64,000 nt of DNA from Micromonospora sp. RHAY321 (GCF_023896955.1 NZ_JAMHIW010000023.1:1-64000), one strand, 5' to 3'; shown: positions 51,193-60,567, numbered from the stretch's first letter. The notes: a model not told the origin generated them from the letters alone. Numbers and translations: made by a program.

Positions 51193-51249
51193 CCCATCCA
51201 CAAAGACCACGACGGGCCGCCCCGGCCGTCGTACGAAAGGGAAGCTCCA

Positions 51250-52263
<1,014 letters not shown>

Positions 52264-52503
52264 CCGTACGACAGTCACCGACGGCCCTGGGCCGGCGCCC
52301 GCACCGGTGCCGGTCCCGGGCCGATCGGTGCATCCGTGGCCGGTGCCGGCCCGGCTGCGCGTTCCGGTCTGCGGCGCAGGGCCACCGCCGTACGCCCAGT
52401 CCCTGGGACCGGGTGACCAACGCCTCGGCCAGCGTTCACCGTGGTGTCGAACATCGAGCCCGGTCAGCCGGCGCAGCGGTGCGACGCGCGCGGCGAGCGG
52501 CAC

Positions 52504-52517
52504 GTGAGGGTCCTCCC
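52504..52517. promoter_or_regulatory. Imperfect operator-like palindrome upstream of serA
   Basis: GTGAGGGTCCTCCC matches the perfect palindrome at 52603-52616 at 12 of 14 positions, and the two are 99 bases apart. Paired sites on either side of a promoter region suggest a DNA-looping or cooperative repressor. Confidence 0.35.
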
Positions 52518-52530
52518 GCAGGGCTGCTGC

Positions 52531-52552
52531 CTCCGGTCACGGGTGACCGGAG
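52531..52552. repeat. Inverted repeat, possible ilvC terminator
   Basis: CTCCGGTCAC and GTGACCGGAG form perfect 10-base arms separated by two bases. It could be cruciform, an operator or a weak terminator for ilvBNC. There is no T-run. Confidence 0.4.
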
Positions 52553-52602
52553 CAACCATGTCGGGCAGGTGAACGGGCCATGTCCGTCGTCCGACCCGGC
52601 GT

Positions 52603-52616
52603 GTGAGGGCCCTCAC
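52603..52616. promoter_or_regulatory. Perfect operator-like palindrome upstream of serA
   Basis: GTGAGGGCCCTCAC is a perfect 14-base palindrome located about 35 bases before the candidate -10. It is the better of two related sites in this region. The binding protein is unknown. Confidence 0.45.
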
Positions 52617-52769
52617 CCCGAAGACCGGAACATGCCGGCCAACGAGGCCCCTACGATCGCGGGTAGGTGCGCAGCCGGCACCTGACGGCCACGGCACGGA
52701 TCAGCGCAGGGCGCAGTGCGGCGCCTTGCCGCCCCCGGCCGATCGCAAACACGACCTCTACGAGGACCG

Positions 52770-54368
52770 ATGAATCCTGTCGTACTGATCGCCGAAGAAC
52801 TCGCCCCCGCCGCCATCGAGGTGCTCGCCCACGACTTCGACGTCCGTCACGTCGACGGCACCGACCGTCCGGCCCTGCTCTCGGCGCTCTCCGAGGCCGA
52901 CGCCGTCATCGTGCGCAGCGCGACCCAGATCGACGCCGAGGCGGTCGCCGCCGCGCCGCGACTCAAGGTCGTCGCCCGGGCGGGCGTCGGGCTGGACAAC
53001 GTCGAGGTGCCGGCCGCCACCGCGCGGGGCGTCATGGTCGTCAACGCCCCCACCTCGAACATCGTCTCCGCCGCCGAGCAGGCCGTCGCGCTGCTCCTCG
53101 CCGTGGCCCGCAACACCGCCAGCGCCAGCGCCGCGCTGAAGGCGGGGGAGTGGAAGCGGTCGAAGTACACCGGCGTCGAGGTACAGGGCAAGACCGTCGG
53201 CGTGGTCGGGCTCGGCCGCATCGGGGTGCTCTTCGCGTCCCGCATCGCGGCGTTCGGCACCCGGCTGATCGCGTACGACCCGTACATCCAGCCGGCCCGC
53301 GCGGCGCAGCTCGGCGTACGCCTGGTCGGGCTGGAGGAGCTGCTGCGGGAGAGCGACTTCATCTCCATCCACCTGCCGAAGACCCCGGAGACCGTGGGCC
53401 TGATCGGTGAGAAGGAGCTGGCGATCGTCAAGCCCGGCGTGCGGATCATCAACGCCGCCCGTGGTGGTCTCGTCGACGAGCAGGCCCTCGCGAACGCCAT
53501 CGCCGAGGGTCGGGTCGCCGGTGCCGGCGTCGACGTGTACAGCAAGGAGCCCTGCACCTCCTCGCCGCTGTTCGCCTTCGACAACGTGGTGGCCACCCCG
53601 CACCTGGGTGCCTCCACGCACGAGGCGCAGGACAAGGCCGGCCTGGCGGTGGCCCGGAGCGTGAAGCTGGCGTTGCAGGGCGAGTTCGTCCCGGACGCGG
53701 TCAACGTGCAGGCCGGTGGCGTGGTCGCCGAGGACGTCCGGCCGCTGCTTCCGCTGGCCGAGAAGCTCGGCCGGGCCTTCACCGCGGTGGCCGGCGGGGT
53801 TGCCGCCAGCGTCACCGTCGAGGTCCGCGGCGAGATCGTCAGCCACGACGTGTCGGTGCTCAAGCTCGCCGCCACCAAGGGTCTGTTCAGCTCCGTGGTC
53901 GAGGAGCAGGTCACCTACGTCAACGCCCCGCACCTGGCCGCCGAGCGCGGCGTCGAGGTCACCCTGGCCAGCCTGGCCGAGACGGCTGAGCAGCCCACCC
54001 TGGTCACGGTGCGCGGTGCGCTGCCGGACGGCCGGACGGTCAGCGTCTCCGGCACGGTCACGCAGTCCGGTGCCCGCGACGTCCTGAAGCTCACCGAGGT
54101 GGACGGCTTCGACGTGGAGATCGGCGCGGAGGGCATTCTGCTCTTCCTGCGCTACGCCGACCGGCCCGGCGTCGTCGGCACCGTCGGCACCCTGCTCGGC
54201 GAGGCGGGCATCAACATCGCGGCCATGCAGGTGGCCCGGCGCGAGGCGGGCGGCGAGACGCTGATGACGCTCACCGTCGACCAGGCGCTCGGCGCCGACC
54301 TGCTCACGTCGGCGGCCGACTCGATCGGCGCGACGGCGGCCAGCGCGGCGGATCTGCGCGACGAGTAG
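52770..54368 (+). CDS. serA: D-3-phosphoglycerate dehydrogenase
   Basis: A 532-residue enzyme for the first step of serine synthesis. The substrate and NAD domains come first (GLGRIGVLFASR Rossmann loop; NAARGGLVDEQAL; catalytic His in TPHLGASTHEAQ). An intervening ASB domain and a C-terminal ACT domain (ADRPGVVGTVGTLLGEAGINIAAMQV) follow, as in the long mycobacterial form that serine inhibits. The ATG at 52770 follows CGAGGA. It stands between ilvC and leuB, in its own transcription unit. Confidence 0.96.
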   Translation: MNPVVLIAEELAPAAIEVLAHDFDVRHVDGTDRPALLSALSEADAVIVRSATQIDAEAVAAAPRLKVVARAGVGLDNVEVPAATARGVMVVNAPTSNIVSAAEQAVALLLAVARNTASASAALKAGEWKRSKYTGVEVQGKTVGVVGLGRIGVLFASRIAAFGTRLIAYDPYIQPARAAQLGVRLVGLEELLRESDFISIHLPKTPETVGLIGEKELAIVKPGVRIINAARGGLVDEQALANAIAEGRVAGAGVDVYSKEPCTSSPLFAFDNVVATPHLGASTHEAQDKAGLAVARSVKLALQGEFVPDAVNVQAGGVVAEDVRPLLPLAEKLGRAFTAVAGGVAASVTVEVRGEIVSHDVSVLKLAATKGLFSSVVEEQVTYVNAPHLAAERGVEVTLASLAETAEQPTLVTVRGALPDGRTVSVSGTVTQSGARDVLKLTEVDGFDVEIGAEGILLFLRYADRPGVVGTVGTLLGEAGINIAAMQVARREAGGETLMTLTVDQALGADLLTSAADSIGATAASAADLRDE

Positions 54369-54386
54369 TCGACGGCAGCATCACGG

Positions 54387-54411
54387 GGGGCCCGGCGACG
54401 CGCCGGGCCCC
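54387..54411. terminator. Terminator hairpin after serA
   Basis: GGGGCCCGGC and GCCGGGCCCC form a perfect 10-base stem with a five-base loop, 19 bases after the serA stop and before the convergent small gene. The T-run is weak (CTCGTCGTT). Confidence 0.7.
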
Positions 54412-54446
54412 TCGTCGTTCCCGCCGTGGGTTGTCCTGCCGCCCGG

Positions 54447-54803
54447 TCAGCCGGGCAGCCGGGCCGGCGGCGGATAGACCGAGCCGTCCTGGGGGTCGAA
54501 GAGCATCAACCCGTGCTCGCCGGCCAGCCGCTCGATGTCCAGCAGCACCTGGTCCGCGCAGGTCGGGTGCAGGTTCAGCTCGACATGGTCGTGGGCGGCG
54601 TGCAGCGGCGCCACCGCCCACGGGCTGTCCGGGCCGGGGTGACGGTCCGGGTACGAGGCGGTGATCGCCCGGTAGAAGGCGACCACTCGCGGGTCCGGGT
54701 AACGGTCCACGTGCCGCCCCTGCCGGCAACCCTCGACCGCGCCCCGCACGTCCTCGGGCGTCGCCCCGTCCTCCAGGGCCCACACGCTCAGATCGAAACT
54801 CAC
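54447..54803 (-). CDS. Small hypothetical protein
   Basis: A 118-residue cytoplasmic protein I cannot assign. It opens FDLSVWALEDGATPEDVRGAVEGC, a beta-strand then helix pattern seen in uncharacterised actinobacterial proteins. It contains a His/Asp-rich HAAHDHVELNLHP stretch, and ends in a Pro-rich tail. The GTG at 54803 is the only sensible start. It converges on serA. There is no signal peptide or membrane helix. Codon usage looks coding, which is the main support. Confidence 0.6.
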   Translation of the reverse strand: MSFDLSVWALEDGATPEDVRGAVEGCRQGRHVDRYPDPRVVAFYRAITASYPDRHPGPDSPWAVAPLHAAHDHVELNLHPTCADQVLLDIERLAGEHGLMLFDPQDGSVYPPPARLPG

Positions 54804-55200
54804 GGCGGACAGCGTGCCATCCGTCGTTCACCATGTCGAAACTGCCTCGCCGCAGGCCAACCACTGATGTGCCAGAGTCCGCTCGCGACGGTCCGCTGTG
54901 GAGACTCTTGCGTCGAGTTGCGTCGATTCGCTAGCGTACCGACTGCGGTCACTGGCCGAGTTCGCGGCGCCGGCCCGTCTTCGGGTGGCGCGGTCGACGT
55001 CCGGCCCGACCGGTCCGCACCCCTCGATTGTGCGAGCCACGCGCACTCGTCGCTGACCGGCCCCCACGGCCGTTGCCGAGACCGTGGGGGCCGATCGCAG
55101 CCCGACCGGCCGGCCCGAGGGGCGGCCGAGGTGCGAATCGGGCTCCAGGAGACGCGCCGCAGCACCGCGGGGAGGCGGGCTCGGTGCGGCGACGTCCCGC
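54804..55200. other. 397-base gap without a convincing gene
   Basis: Open frames here are Arg/Pro-rich and lack start-site support. A TTGCGTCGA repeat occurs twice in tandem near 54910-54928, and a GC-rich hairpin lies at 55059-55092. Confidence 0.55.
55059..55092. terminator. GC-rich hairpin downstream of apbE
   Basis: GGCCCCCACGG (55059-55069) pairs perfectly with CCGTGGGGGCC (55082-55092) around 12 bases. It lies about 110 bases past the apbE stop. There is no T-run, so termination is only a suggestion. Confidence 0.4.
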
Positions 55201-56043
55201 TCAGCGACGGTGGGCGAAGAGCGCGCGGTAGTCGGAGCCGGCGCGGAACCAGGCCAGGCCGGTGGGGCCGGCGGCGTAGAGCGCGGTGGCGTAGGCGTCG
55301 GCGATCGCCAGGTCGGGGCCGACGACGGTGGCGGCGACAAGGTGGTTGGCCGGCTCACCGGTGTGCGGGTCCACCACGTGCCCCTGGCGCCCGGTCACCC
55401 CGGAGGTGCCGACCGCGCCGGCCGTCATCTCCAGCACCAGCGGTGCGCGTTCCGGTGCGGTGGGGTGGTGCACGGCCACCCGCCACGGCCCGCCGTGCGG
55501 CGCGCGGCCACGGACCACCAGGTCGGCGCCGGTGAGTACGGCGTAGTCATGGATGCCCGCCGCCCGCAACCGGGCGGCGGCCCGCTCGACCGCCCAACCG
55601 CCGAGCAGGCCGCCCGGATCGAAGCCGCCGGGCACCGCCCACGCGTCGAACCACCCGTCGGTGGCGGCCCGCATCGCCGTGCAGCGGTCGACCAGGTCGG
55701 CCAGCGGGGGGTACGAGTCGGGGCTGATCTCGCCTCGGCGCAGCCGGGAGACCAGGCTGTCCGGCCGGTTCGGGCCGTAGGTGAGGTCGATGGCCCGCAG
55801 CTCGGCGACGCTGTCCCGCAGTGCCTCGCCGACGCCCCGGCGGCCGAGCCACTCGGGCGCGTTGAGCAGCAGGGTGTATTCGGCGGTCGGGGTGCGCACC
55901 GTGTGCTGCACCGCGATCCGGCCCTCGGTGGCGCCGGCGGGGTCGATCCGCTGCCGCCGGCTGCCGAGCCGGAGGTCCGGCCGACGGTTCCGGAAGGCCG
56001 ACGGGTCCGGCCAGCGGGTCCGCGGCTGCTCGTCGATGCGCAT
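55201..56043 (-). CDS. apbE: ApbE-family FAD:protein FMN transferase
   Basis: A 280-residue enzyme predicted to attach FMN covalently to Ser/Thr of a flavoprotein. The GWFDAWAVPGGFDPGGLLGGWAVERAA core and the C-terminal HVVDPHTGEPANHLVAATVVGPDLAIADAYATAL region (positions about 225-260) are typical. There is no signal peptide or lipobox, unlike many ApbE proteins, so it probably acts in the cytoplasm. The ATG at 56043 has a GGGGGCAGG site. No obvious flavinylation target is adjacent. It is divergent from leuB. Confidence 0.88.
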   Translation of the reverse strand: MRIDEQPRTRWPDPSAFRNRRPDLRLGSRRQRIDPAGATEGRIAVQHTVRTPTAEYTLLLNAPEWLGRRGVGEALRDSVAELRAIDLTYGPNRPDSLVSRLRRGEISPDSYPPLADLVDRCTAMRAATDGWFDAWAVPGGFDPGGLLGGWAVERAAARLRAAGIHDYAVLTGADLVVRGRAPHGGPWRVAVHHPTAPERAPLVLEMTAGAVGTSGVTGRQGHVVDPHTGEPANHLVAATVVGPDLAIADAYATALYAAGPTGLAWFRAGSDYRALFAHRR

Positions 56044-56271
56044 GGCACCTGCCCCCTCGCAGTTTGCGTCGCGTCGTCGGCGACCCCCGGTCGCGGGCCC
56101 CCGTTGACCCGCTGACCCCACGGTAGGCAGCGGAGATGACTGACTCATGGGTCCCACCTGAGAGGTGGCTGTGTATCGGCGTTTCCCATATTTTGGACGA
56201 TCCGTACCGGGAGGCGGGACGGGGACGTACCGTTGCCCGGTACGGGGCAGTCGAAGACGAGGAGTGCGGGC

Positions 56272-57303
56272 GTGACGCGGATCGCGGTGGTGGCCGGGGA
56301 TGGCATCGGGCCCGAGGTGGTCGCGCAGGCCCGCAAGGTCCTCGACGCCGTGCTGCCCGGCGTGCAGGCCACCGAGTACGACCTCGGAGCGGCCCGCTGG
56401 CACCGTACCGGAGAGGTGCTGCCCGACTCGGTGCTGGCCGAGCTGGCCGGGCACGACGCCATCCTGCTCGGCGCCGTCGGTGACCCGACGGTCCCCCCGG
56501 GCGTGCTGGAGCGGGGCCTGCTGCTCAAGCTCCGTTTCGCCTTCGACCAGTACGTCAACCTCCGTCCGTCCCGGCTCTGGCCCGGTGTCGCCGGCCCGTT
56601 GGGCAACGTGAAGCCCGGCGAGGTCGACCTGGTCGTGGTGCGCGAGGGCACCGAGGGCCTCTACGCCGGGGCCGGTGGCTCGCTGCACCGCGACACCCCC
56701 GCCGAGGTCGCCACCGAGGAGAGCCTGAACACCCGCCACGGCGTGGAGCGGGTCATCCGCGACGCGTTCGCCCGGGCCGGCCGCCGGGAGCGCCGCAAGG
56801 TCACCCTGGTGCACAAGACCAACGTGCTCACCCACGCCGGGTCGCTCTGGGCGCGTGCCTTCGACGCGGTCGCCGCCGAGCACCCGGACATCGCCACCGA
56901 GTACCAGCACGTCGACGCCGCCGCGATGTTCCTGGTCACCCAGCCGCAGCGCTACGACGTGGTGGTCACCGACAACCTGTTCGGCGACATCCTCACCGAC
57001 ATCGCCGCGGCGGTCACCGGCGGGATCGGGCTGGCCGCCAGCGGTTGCATCAACCCCGAGGGGGCGTACCCCTCGATGTTCGAGCCGGTACACGGCTCGG
57101 CGCCGGACATCGCCGGGCAGGGCGTCGCCGACCCGGTCGCCGCGGTGCTCTCCGCCGCGCTGCTGCTGGAGCAGCTCGGGCACGCCGAGGCCGCGACCCG
57201 GGTCAACGCGGCGGTCGCCGCCGAGCTCGCCGGCCGGACCTCGGGCGTGACGCTGCGTACCGACGAGGTCGGCGACCGGCTCGCCGCGCACGCCGTAGCC
57301 TGA
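56272..57303 (+). CDS. leuB: 3-isopropylmalate dehydrogenase
   Basis: A 343-residue NAD-dependent beta-decarboxylating dehydrogenase of leucine synthesis. The segments RIAVVAGDGIGPEVVAQA, VVREGTEGLYAG and the TDNLFGDILTDIAAAVTGGIGLA metal/substrate region mark the family. The GTG at 56272 follows GAGGAG; the longer frame upstream is not conserved. Its promoter lies in the gap shared with apbE, where CCCATATTTTGG (56185-56196) contains a possible TATTTT -10. No leader peptide was found. Confidence 0.95.
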   Translation: MTRIAVVAGDGIGPEVVAQARKVLDAVLPGVQATEYDLGAARWHRTGEVLPDSVLAELAGHDAILLGAVGDPTVPPGVLERGLLLKLRFAFDQYVNLRPSRLWPGVAGPLGNVKPGEVDLVVVREGTEGLYAGAGGSLHRDTPAEVATEESLNTRHGVERVIRDAFARAGRRERRKVTLVHKTNVLTHAGSLWARAFDAVAAEHPDIATEYQHVDAAAMFLVTQPQRYDVVVTDNLFGDILTDIAAAVTGGIGLAASGCINPEGAYPSMFEPVHGSAPDIAGQGVADPVAAVLSAALLLEQLGHAEAATRVNAAVAAELAGRTSGVTLRTDEVGDRLAAHAVA

Positions 57304-57355
57304 CCCGCCCCGGGCCACCGGCGGCGCGCCGGTCCGGTCCGACGCGGGCCCATTC

Positions 57356-57373
57356 GGGGTCCTCGATGACCCC
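57356..57373 (+). terminator. Weak hairpin between leuB and ilvE
   Basis: GGGGTC (57356-57361) pairs with GACCCC (57368-57373) around six bases, about 50 bases after the leuB stop. It is short and has no T-run, so read-through into ilvE is possible. Confidence 0.3.
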
Positions 57374-57424
57374 GATCGGCGCTACCCGCTGAACGACCGT
57401 TCGGGGTAAGTTTCTGGCACAGCC

Positions 57425-57478
57425 ATGTCGGTGTGCGATCCCGCATGCCGTTGTCCCGCAGGGAGGTCAGCGCGATGA
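57425..57478 (+). CDS. Cys-rich upstream ORF overlapping ilvE
   Basis: A 17-codon ORF encoding MSVCDPACRCPAGRSAR, with three cysteines (TGC, TGC, TGT) within seven residues. Its TGA overlaps the ilvE ATG (ATGA). Its ATG lies 12 bases after TAAGTT, a possible -10. Cys-rich upstream ORFs that couple translation to cysteine supply are known in mycobacteria, but ahead of sulfur genes. Here the target would be an aminotransferase. Chance occurrence cannot be excluded. Confidence 0.35.
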   Translation: MSVCDPACRCPAGRSAR

Positions 57479-58572
57479 GCGGTGGTGACAAGCTCGACTT
57501 CGAGATCCGTCCGAATCCCGCGCCGGTATCCGCCGCCGACCGGGCCGCCCTGCTGGCCAACCCGGGGTTCGGCCGGGTCTTCACCGACCACATGGTCACC
57601 GTCCGCTACGCCGACGGCAAGGGCTGGTACGACGCCCGGGTGGAGGCCCGCGGGCCGATCCCGATGGACCCGGCCAGCGCTGTCCTGCACTACGCGCAGG
57701 AGATCTTCGAGGGGCTGAAGGCGTACCGGACCGCCGACGGCGGCGTGACGATGTTCCGGCCGGACGCCAACGCCGCCCGGTTCGCCGCCTCGGCACAGCG
57801 GATGGCGATGCCGACGCTGCCGCCCGACGTCTTCGTCGACTCGCTGCACAAGCTCATCGAGATCGACCGGGAGTGGATCCCGACCGGCGAGGACGGCAGC
57901 CTCTACCTGCGGCCGTTCATGTTCGCCAGCGAGGTCTTCCTCGGTGTCCGGCCCGCCAACGAGTACCTCTACATGGTGATCGCGTCGCCGGTCGGGGCGT
58001 ACTTCACCGGCGGGGTCAAGCCGGTCACCGTCTGGGTCTCGCCGGACTACACCCGGGCCGCACCTGGTGGCACCGGCGCGGCCAAGTGCGGCGGCAACTA
58101 CGCGGCCTCACTGGCGGCGCAGGCCGAGGCCATCGAGGCCGGCTGCGACCAGGTGGTCTTCCTGGACGCCGTGGAGCGCCGGTTCGTCGACGAGCTGGGC
58201 GGCATGAACGTGTTCTTCGTCTACGACGACGACACCGTGGTGACCCCGCCGCTGACCGGCACCATCCTGCCGGGCATCACCCGCGACGCGGTCCTCACGC
58301 TGGCCGGGGCGGCCGGGCACCGGGTCGAGGAGCGGCCGGTCACGTTCGCCGACTGGCAGGCCGACGCGGCCAGCGGGCGGCTCCGCGAGGTCTTCGCCTG
58401 CGGCACGGCCGCCGTGATCACCCCGATCGGCGGGGTCCGCTTCCCGGACGGCGAGTTCCTGATCGGCGGCGGCGAGCCCGGCCGCGTGACGATGGCGCTC
58501 CGTCAGCAACTGGTCGACATCCAGCGTGGCAAGGCCACCGACCCGCGCGGCTGGGTCCACAGGGTCCTCTGA
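57475..58572 (+). CDS. ilvE: Branched-chain amino acid aminotransferase
   Basis: A 365-residue fold-IV PLP enzyme catalysing the last step of Val, Leu and Ile synthesis. The YADGKGWYDARVEARGPI segment, HYAQEIFEGLKAYR and PLP lysine in GAAKCGGNYAASL identify it. The ATG at 57475 follows GGGAGG. An in-frame start 42 bases upstream would add unconserved residues. It follows leuB by 171 bases, and its start overlaps a short Cys-rich ORF. Confidence 0.95.
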   Translation: MSGGDKLDFEIRPNPAPVSAADRAALLANPGFGRVFTDHMVTVRYADGKGWYDARVEARGPIPMDPASAVLHYAQEIFEGLKAYRTADGGVTMFRPDANAARFAASAQRMAMPTLPPDVFVDSLHKLIEIDREWIPTGEDGSLYLRPFMFASEVFLGVRPANEYLYMVIASPVGAYFTGGVKPVTVWVSPDYTRAAPGGTGAAKCGGNYAASLAAQAEAIEAGCDQVVFLDAVERRFVDELGGMNVFFVYDDDTVVTPPLTGTILPGITRDAVLTLAGAAGHRVEERPVTFADWQADAASGRLREVFACGTAAVITPIGGVRFPDGEFLIGGGEPGRVTMALRQQLVDIQRGKATDPRGWVHRVL

Positions 58573-58575
58573 CGC

Positions 58576-58620
58576 CCCCAGCCCGCTGATCCAGGTCATG
58601 CGCCCGGATCAGCGGCTGGG
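58576..58620. terminator. Bidirectional terminator between ilvE and the phosphatase gene
   Basis: CCCCAGCCCGCTGATCC (58576-58592) pairs with GGATCAGCGGCTGGG (58606-58620) with one bulge, across a 13-base loop. It is centred between convergent stops. Confidence 0.65.
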
Positions 58621-58632
58621 AGCGGGCGCAGC

Positions 58633-59370
58633 TCAGCCGAGCAGGTGGTCGCGCAGGGCGGCCAGTTGTTCGTCGGTCACGCCGGCGTGGCGCAGGTAGC
58701 CCTCGACCGAGCCGTGCCCCGCGCGGAGTTCGTCCAGGAAGATCTGCATCGCCTCGGCGGGTGAGGCGAGGAACGGTGCCGGCACGTTCACCTCGCCCAC
58801 GGTGGCGGCCAGCCAGGCACTGTACCGGGCGGACGCCTCCGCGGTCAGCGCGTAGTCCGCGGCAATGTCGGCGTCGTCGACACCCAGCACGGCGAGGGTC
58901 AGCGCGCAGACGATGCCGGTGCGGTCCTTGCCCGCGACGCAGTGCACCACCACGGGGGCGGTGGAGGAGTCCGCGATCAGCCCGACCGCCTCGGCCAGGC
59001 CGGCGGTGCCGGTCTGCGCGAGGTCGGCGTACCGGTCCGCGAGATAGCGGGCCAGGCTGACGCCCTCCTCGTGCGGCTGCTCGGCCCAGTCCGCGTGCTC
59101 CGGGTGGATGTGCCGGTAGGTCAGCCCCTGGTACGCCGGCACCCGACCGTCGCGGTCCACCTCGGCCGGACGGCGCAGGTCGATGACGGTGCGGATGCCG
59201 AGCGCGGCGAACGCGTCGCGGTCCTGCTCGTCGAGGCGGTGCAGCGAGTCGGAGCGGTAGAGCCGACCCCGGCGGACGGTGCGGCCGTCGTGGCCGGTGT
59301 AGCCACCGACGTCGCGGAAGTTGAAGGTCGCGGGCAGCGGGATGTGTCGGTTGTCGTCGATGGCGTCCAC
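58633..59370 (-). CDS. Protein tyrosine/serine phosphatase, PtpB-like
   Basis: A 245-residue phosphatase of the tyrosine phosphatase 3 family, related to mycobacterial PtpB. The N-terminal NFRDVGGYTGHDGRTVRRG segment and the P-loop HCVAGKDRTG (catalytic Cys, Arg) are intact. The GTG at 59370 is chosen because TACCGT lies six bases upstream, a leaderless arrangement; another GTG at 59376 is too close to it. Substrate is unknown (protein or phosphoinositide in this family). Confidence 0.87.
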   Translation of the reverse strand: MDAIDDNRHIPLPATFNFRDVGGYTGHDGRTVRRGRLYRSDSLHRLDEQDRDAFAALGIRTVIDLRRPAEVDRDGRVPAYQGLTYRHIHPEHADWAEQPHEEGVSLARYLADRYADLAQTGTAGLAEAVGLIADSSTAPVVVHCVAGKDRTGIVCALTLAVLGVDDADIAADYALTAEASARYSAWLAATVGEVNVPAPFLASPAEAMQIFLDELRAGHGSVEGYLRHAGVTDEQLAALRDHLLG

Positions 59371-59426
59371 GTTCACACGGTAACGGCCGATGGGGGCGAG
59401 CCCCACCGGCCGTCGGGTCCGTTCGG

Positions 59427-59885
59427 TCAGCGCGCGGTGCCGGGCGGGAGCGCGCCGTACGTCTCGTCGTAGTAGCCGCCCAGCCGATCACGGTAGGTCG
59501 GGTCGCTGTGGCTGGTCTCGTCGTACTCCGGGGCGGCCTTGATCTGGTCGCGGGTCCGGTCGACGGAGACGGTGCGCTGGTCGTGGTCGACCTGGTTGAC
59601 CGTGCCGGCCGGCAGCATCACCTTCTTGCCGAAGATCCACGGGCCGGTGTCCACGACGAGGTAGCTGCCGTCCACCTCGTGGCTGGCGCTGTCGATCTTG
59701 CCGATGCCGCCGTCGGTGGCCTCGACCTTGTAGCCGACCAGGTCGGCGTCGGCCACCCCGGCCTGGTCCCGGTAGCGCCAGGGGTCGAAGGCGCCGGCCG
59801 GCGCGCCGCCGGGCACGGTGCCCTGGTCGCCGCCGCGCAGCGGGTCCGGCCCGGCGTGAGTGGCGTGCGGATCGATCCTGTCCAT
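59427..59885 (-). CDS. PRC-barrel domain protein
   Basis: A 152-residue soluble protein. A Gly/Pro/Asp-rich N terminus is followed by a PRC barrel (VGYKVEATDGGIGKIDSAS, then VVDTGPWIFGKKVMLPAG) and a Tyr-rich acidic tail. The ATG at 59885 has AGGAG eight bases upstream, better than the GTG at 59894. PRC-barrel proteins occur in RNA processing, photosynthetic and stress contexts. Here none of those can be assigned. Confidence 0.8.
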   Translation of the reverse strand: MDRIDPHATHAGPDPLRGGDQGTVPGGAPAGAFDPWRYRDQAGVADADLVGYKVEATDGGIGKIDSASHEVDGSYLVVDTGPWIFGKKVMLPAGTVNQVDHDQRTVSVDRTRDQIKAAPEYDETSHSDPTYRDRLGGYYDETYGALPPGTAR

Positions 59886-60024
59886 GCCGTTCACTCCTGA
59901 CTGTCGCCGATCGTCTCGGCGTCGGTGGGGTGCGTCCCCCGAGGAGCTACCCGGCGGCCGGGGGCGGGAAACGGCGACGGGACGACACCGCGGGTGCGGC
60001 GTCGGCCCGTCGGGGCGTACCGGC

Positions 60025-60567
60025 TCAGGCCAGCGCGGCCTCTGCGTCCAGGGTGACGGCCGCGGCGTGCACGACGGCGGAGATCCGCAGCGCCTCGTGC
60101 ACCTGCTCCCGGGTGAAGCCGCTGGCGCGCAGCCTCTTCTCGTGCGACTCCAGGCACACCCCGCAGCCGGTGATCGCCGACACGGCGAGGCACCACAGCT
60201 CGAAGTCGCCCTTGTCCACCCCGGGCCGGGCGATGATCTGCATCCGCAGCCGGGCGGGCATCGAGGCGTACTGCTCGTCGCCGATGAGGTGCTTGGCCCG
60301 GTAGTAGACGTTGGTCATCGCCATGATGGCCGCGGCGCCCTTGGCCGCCTCGACGCCCTCCGGCTTGAGGTGCCCGAGCGCCTCGGCGGCGATCTCGCGC
60401 AGCACCACCGGGTTGCGGGCGGCCACCGCGCAGGCCAGCGCGGTGCCCCAGGACTGCACCGGGGTCAGCGTCGAGGCGCCGACGGTGGAGCCGAGGTTGA
60501 GCCTGATGTCCCTGGCGTACTCGGGCAGGGCAGCCTTGATCGCGTCCAGACCACCGACAGTGAGCAA
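60025..60567 (-). CDS. ahpD: Alkyl hydroperoxide reductase AhpD
   Basis: A 180-residue alkylhydroperoxidase that reduces AhpC or peroxides directly. The catalytic motif with Cys135, Cys138 and His142 (CGVCLESH) is intact, and ALPEYARDIRLNLGS near the N terminus is typical. The start is TTG at 60567, with GGAGGAG only a few bases away. AhpD usually follows ahpC, but no ahpC is present in the window, so it may work with a distant partner. Confidence 0.92.
   Translation of the reverse strand: MLTVGGLDAIKAALPEYARDIRLNLGSTVGASTLTPVQSWGTALACAVAARNPVVLREIAAEALGHLKPEGVEAAKGAAAIMAMTNVYYRAKHLIGDEQYASMPARLRMQIIARPGVDKGDFELWCLAVSAITGCGVCLESHEKRLRASGFTREQVHEALRISAVVHAAAVTLDAEAALA

Larger units (their letters stand above)
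52264..52769. other. 506-base intergenic region before serA
   Basis: No credible gene. It contains two related GTGAGGG-type palindromes, a 22-base inverted repeat and a TACGAT -10 candidate (52652-52657), which would give serA a leader of about 110 bases. Confidence 0.6.

Noticed and set aside
54828..55358. 176-codon minus-strand frame between the small hypothetical gene and apbE
   Set aside because: Ser/Pro/Arg-rich, overlaps the end of apbE, and has no start-site support.
55084..56115. 343-codon plus-strand frame
   Set aside because: Antisense to apbE, which has intact family motifs and a ribosome site; the plus-strand product is Arg/Gly/Pro-rich.
56136..56483. 115-codon frame upstream of leuB as a possible leader gene
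   Set aside because: It overlaps leuB by over 200 bases in another frame, turns Arg/Gly-rich there, and has no BCAA codon cluster or terminator.
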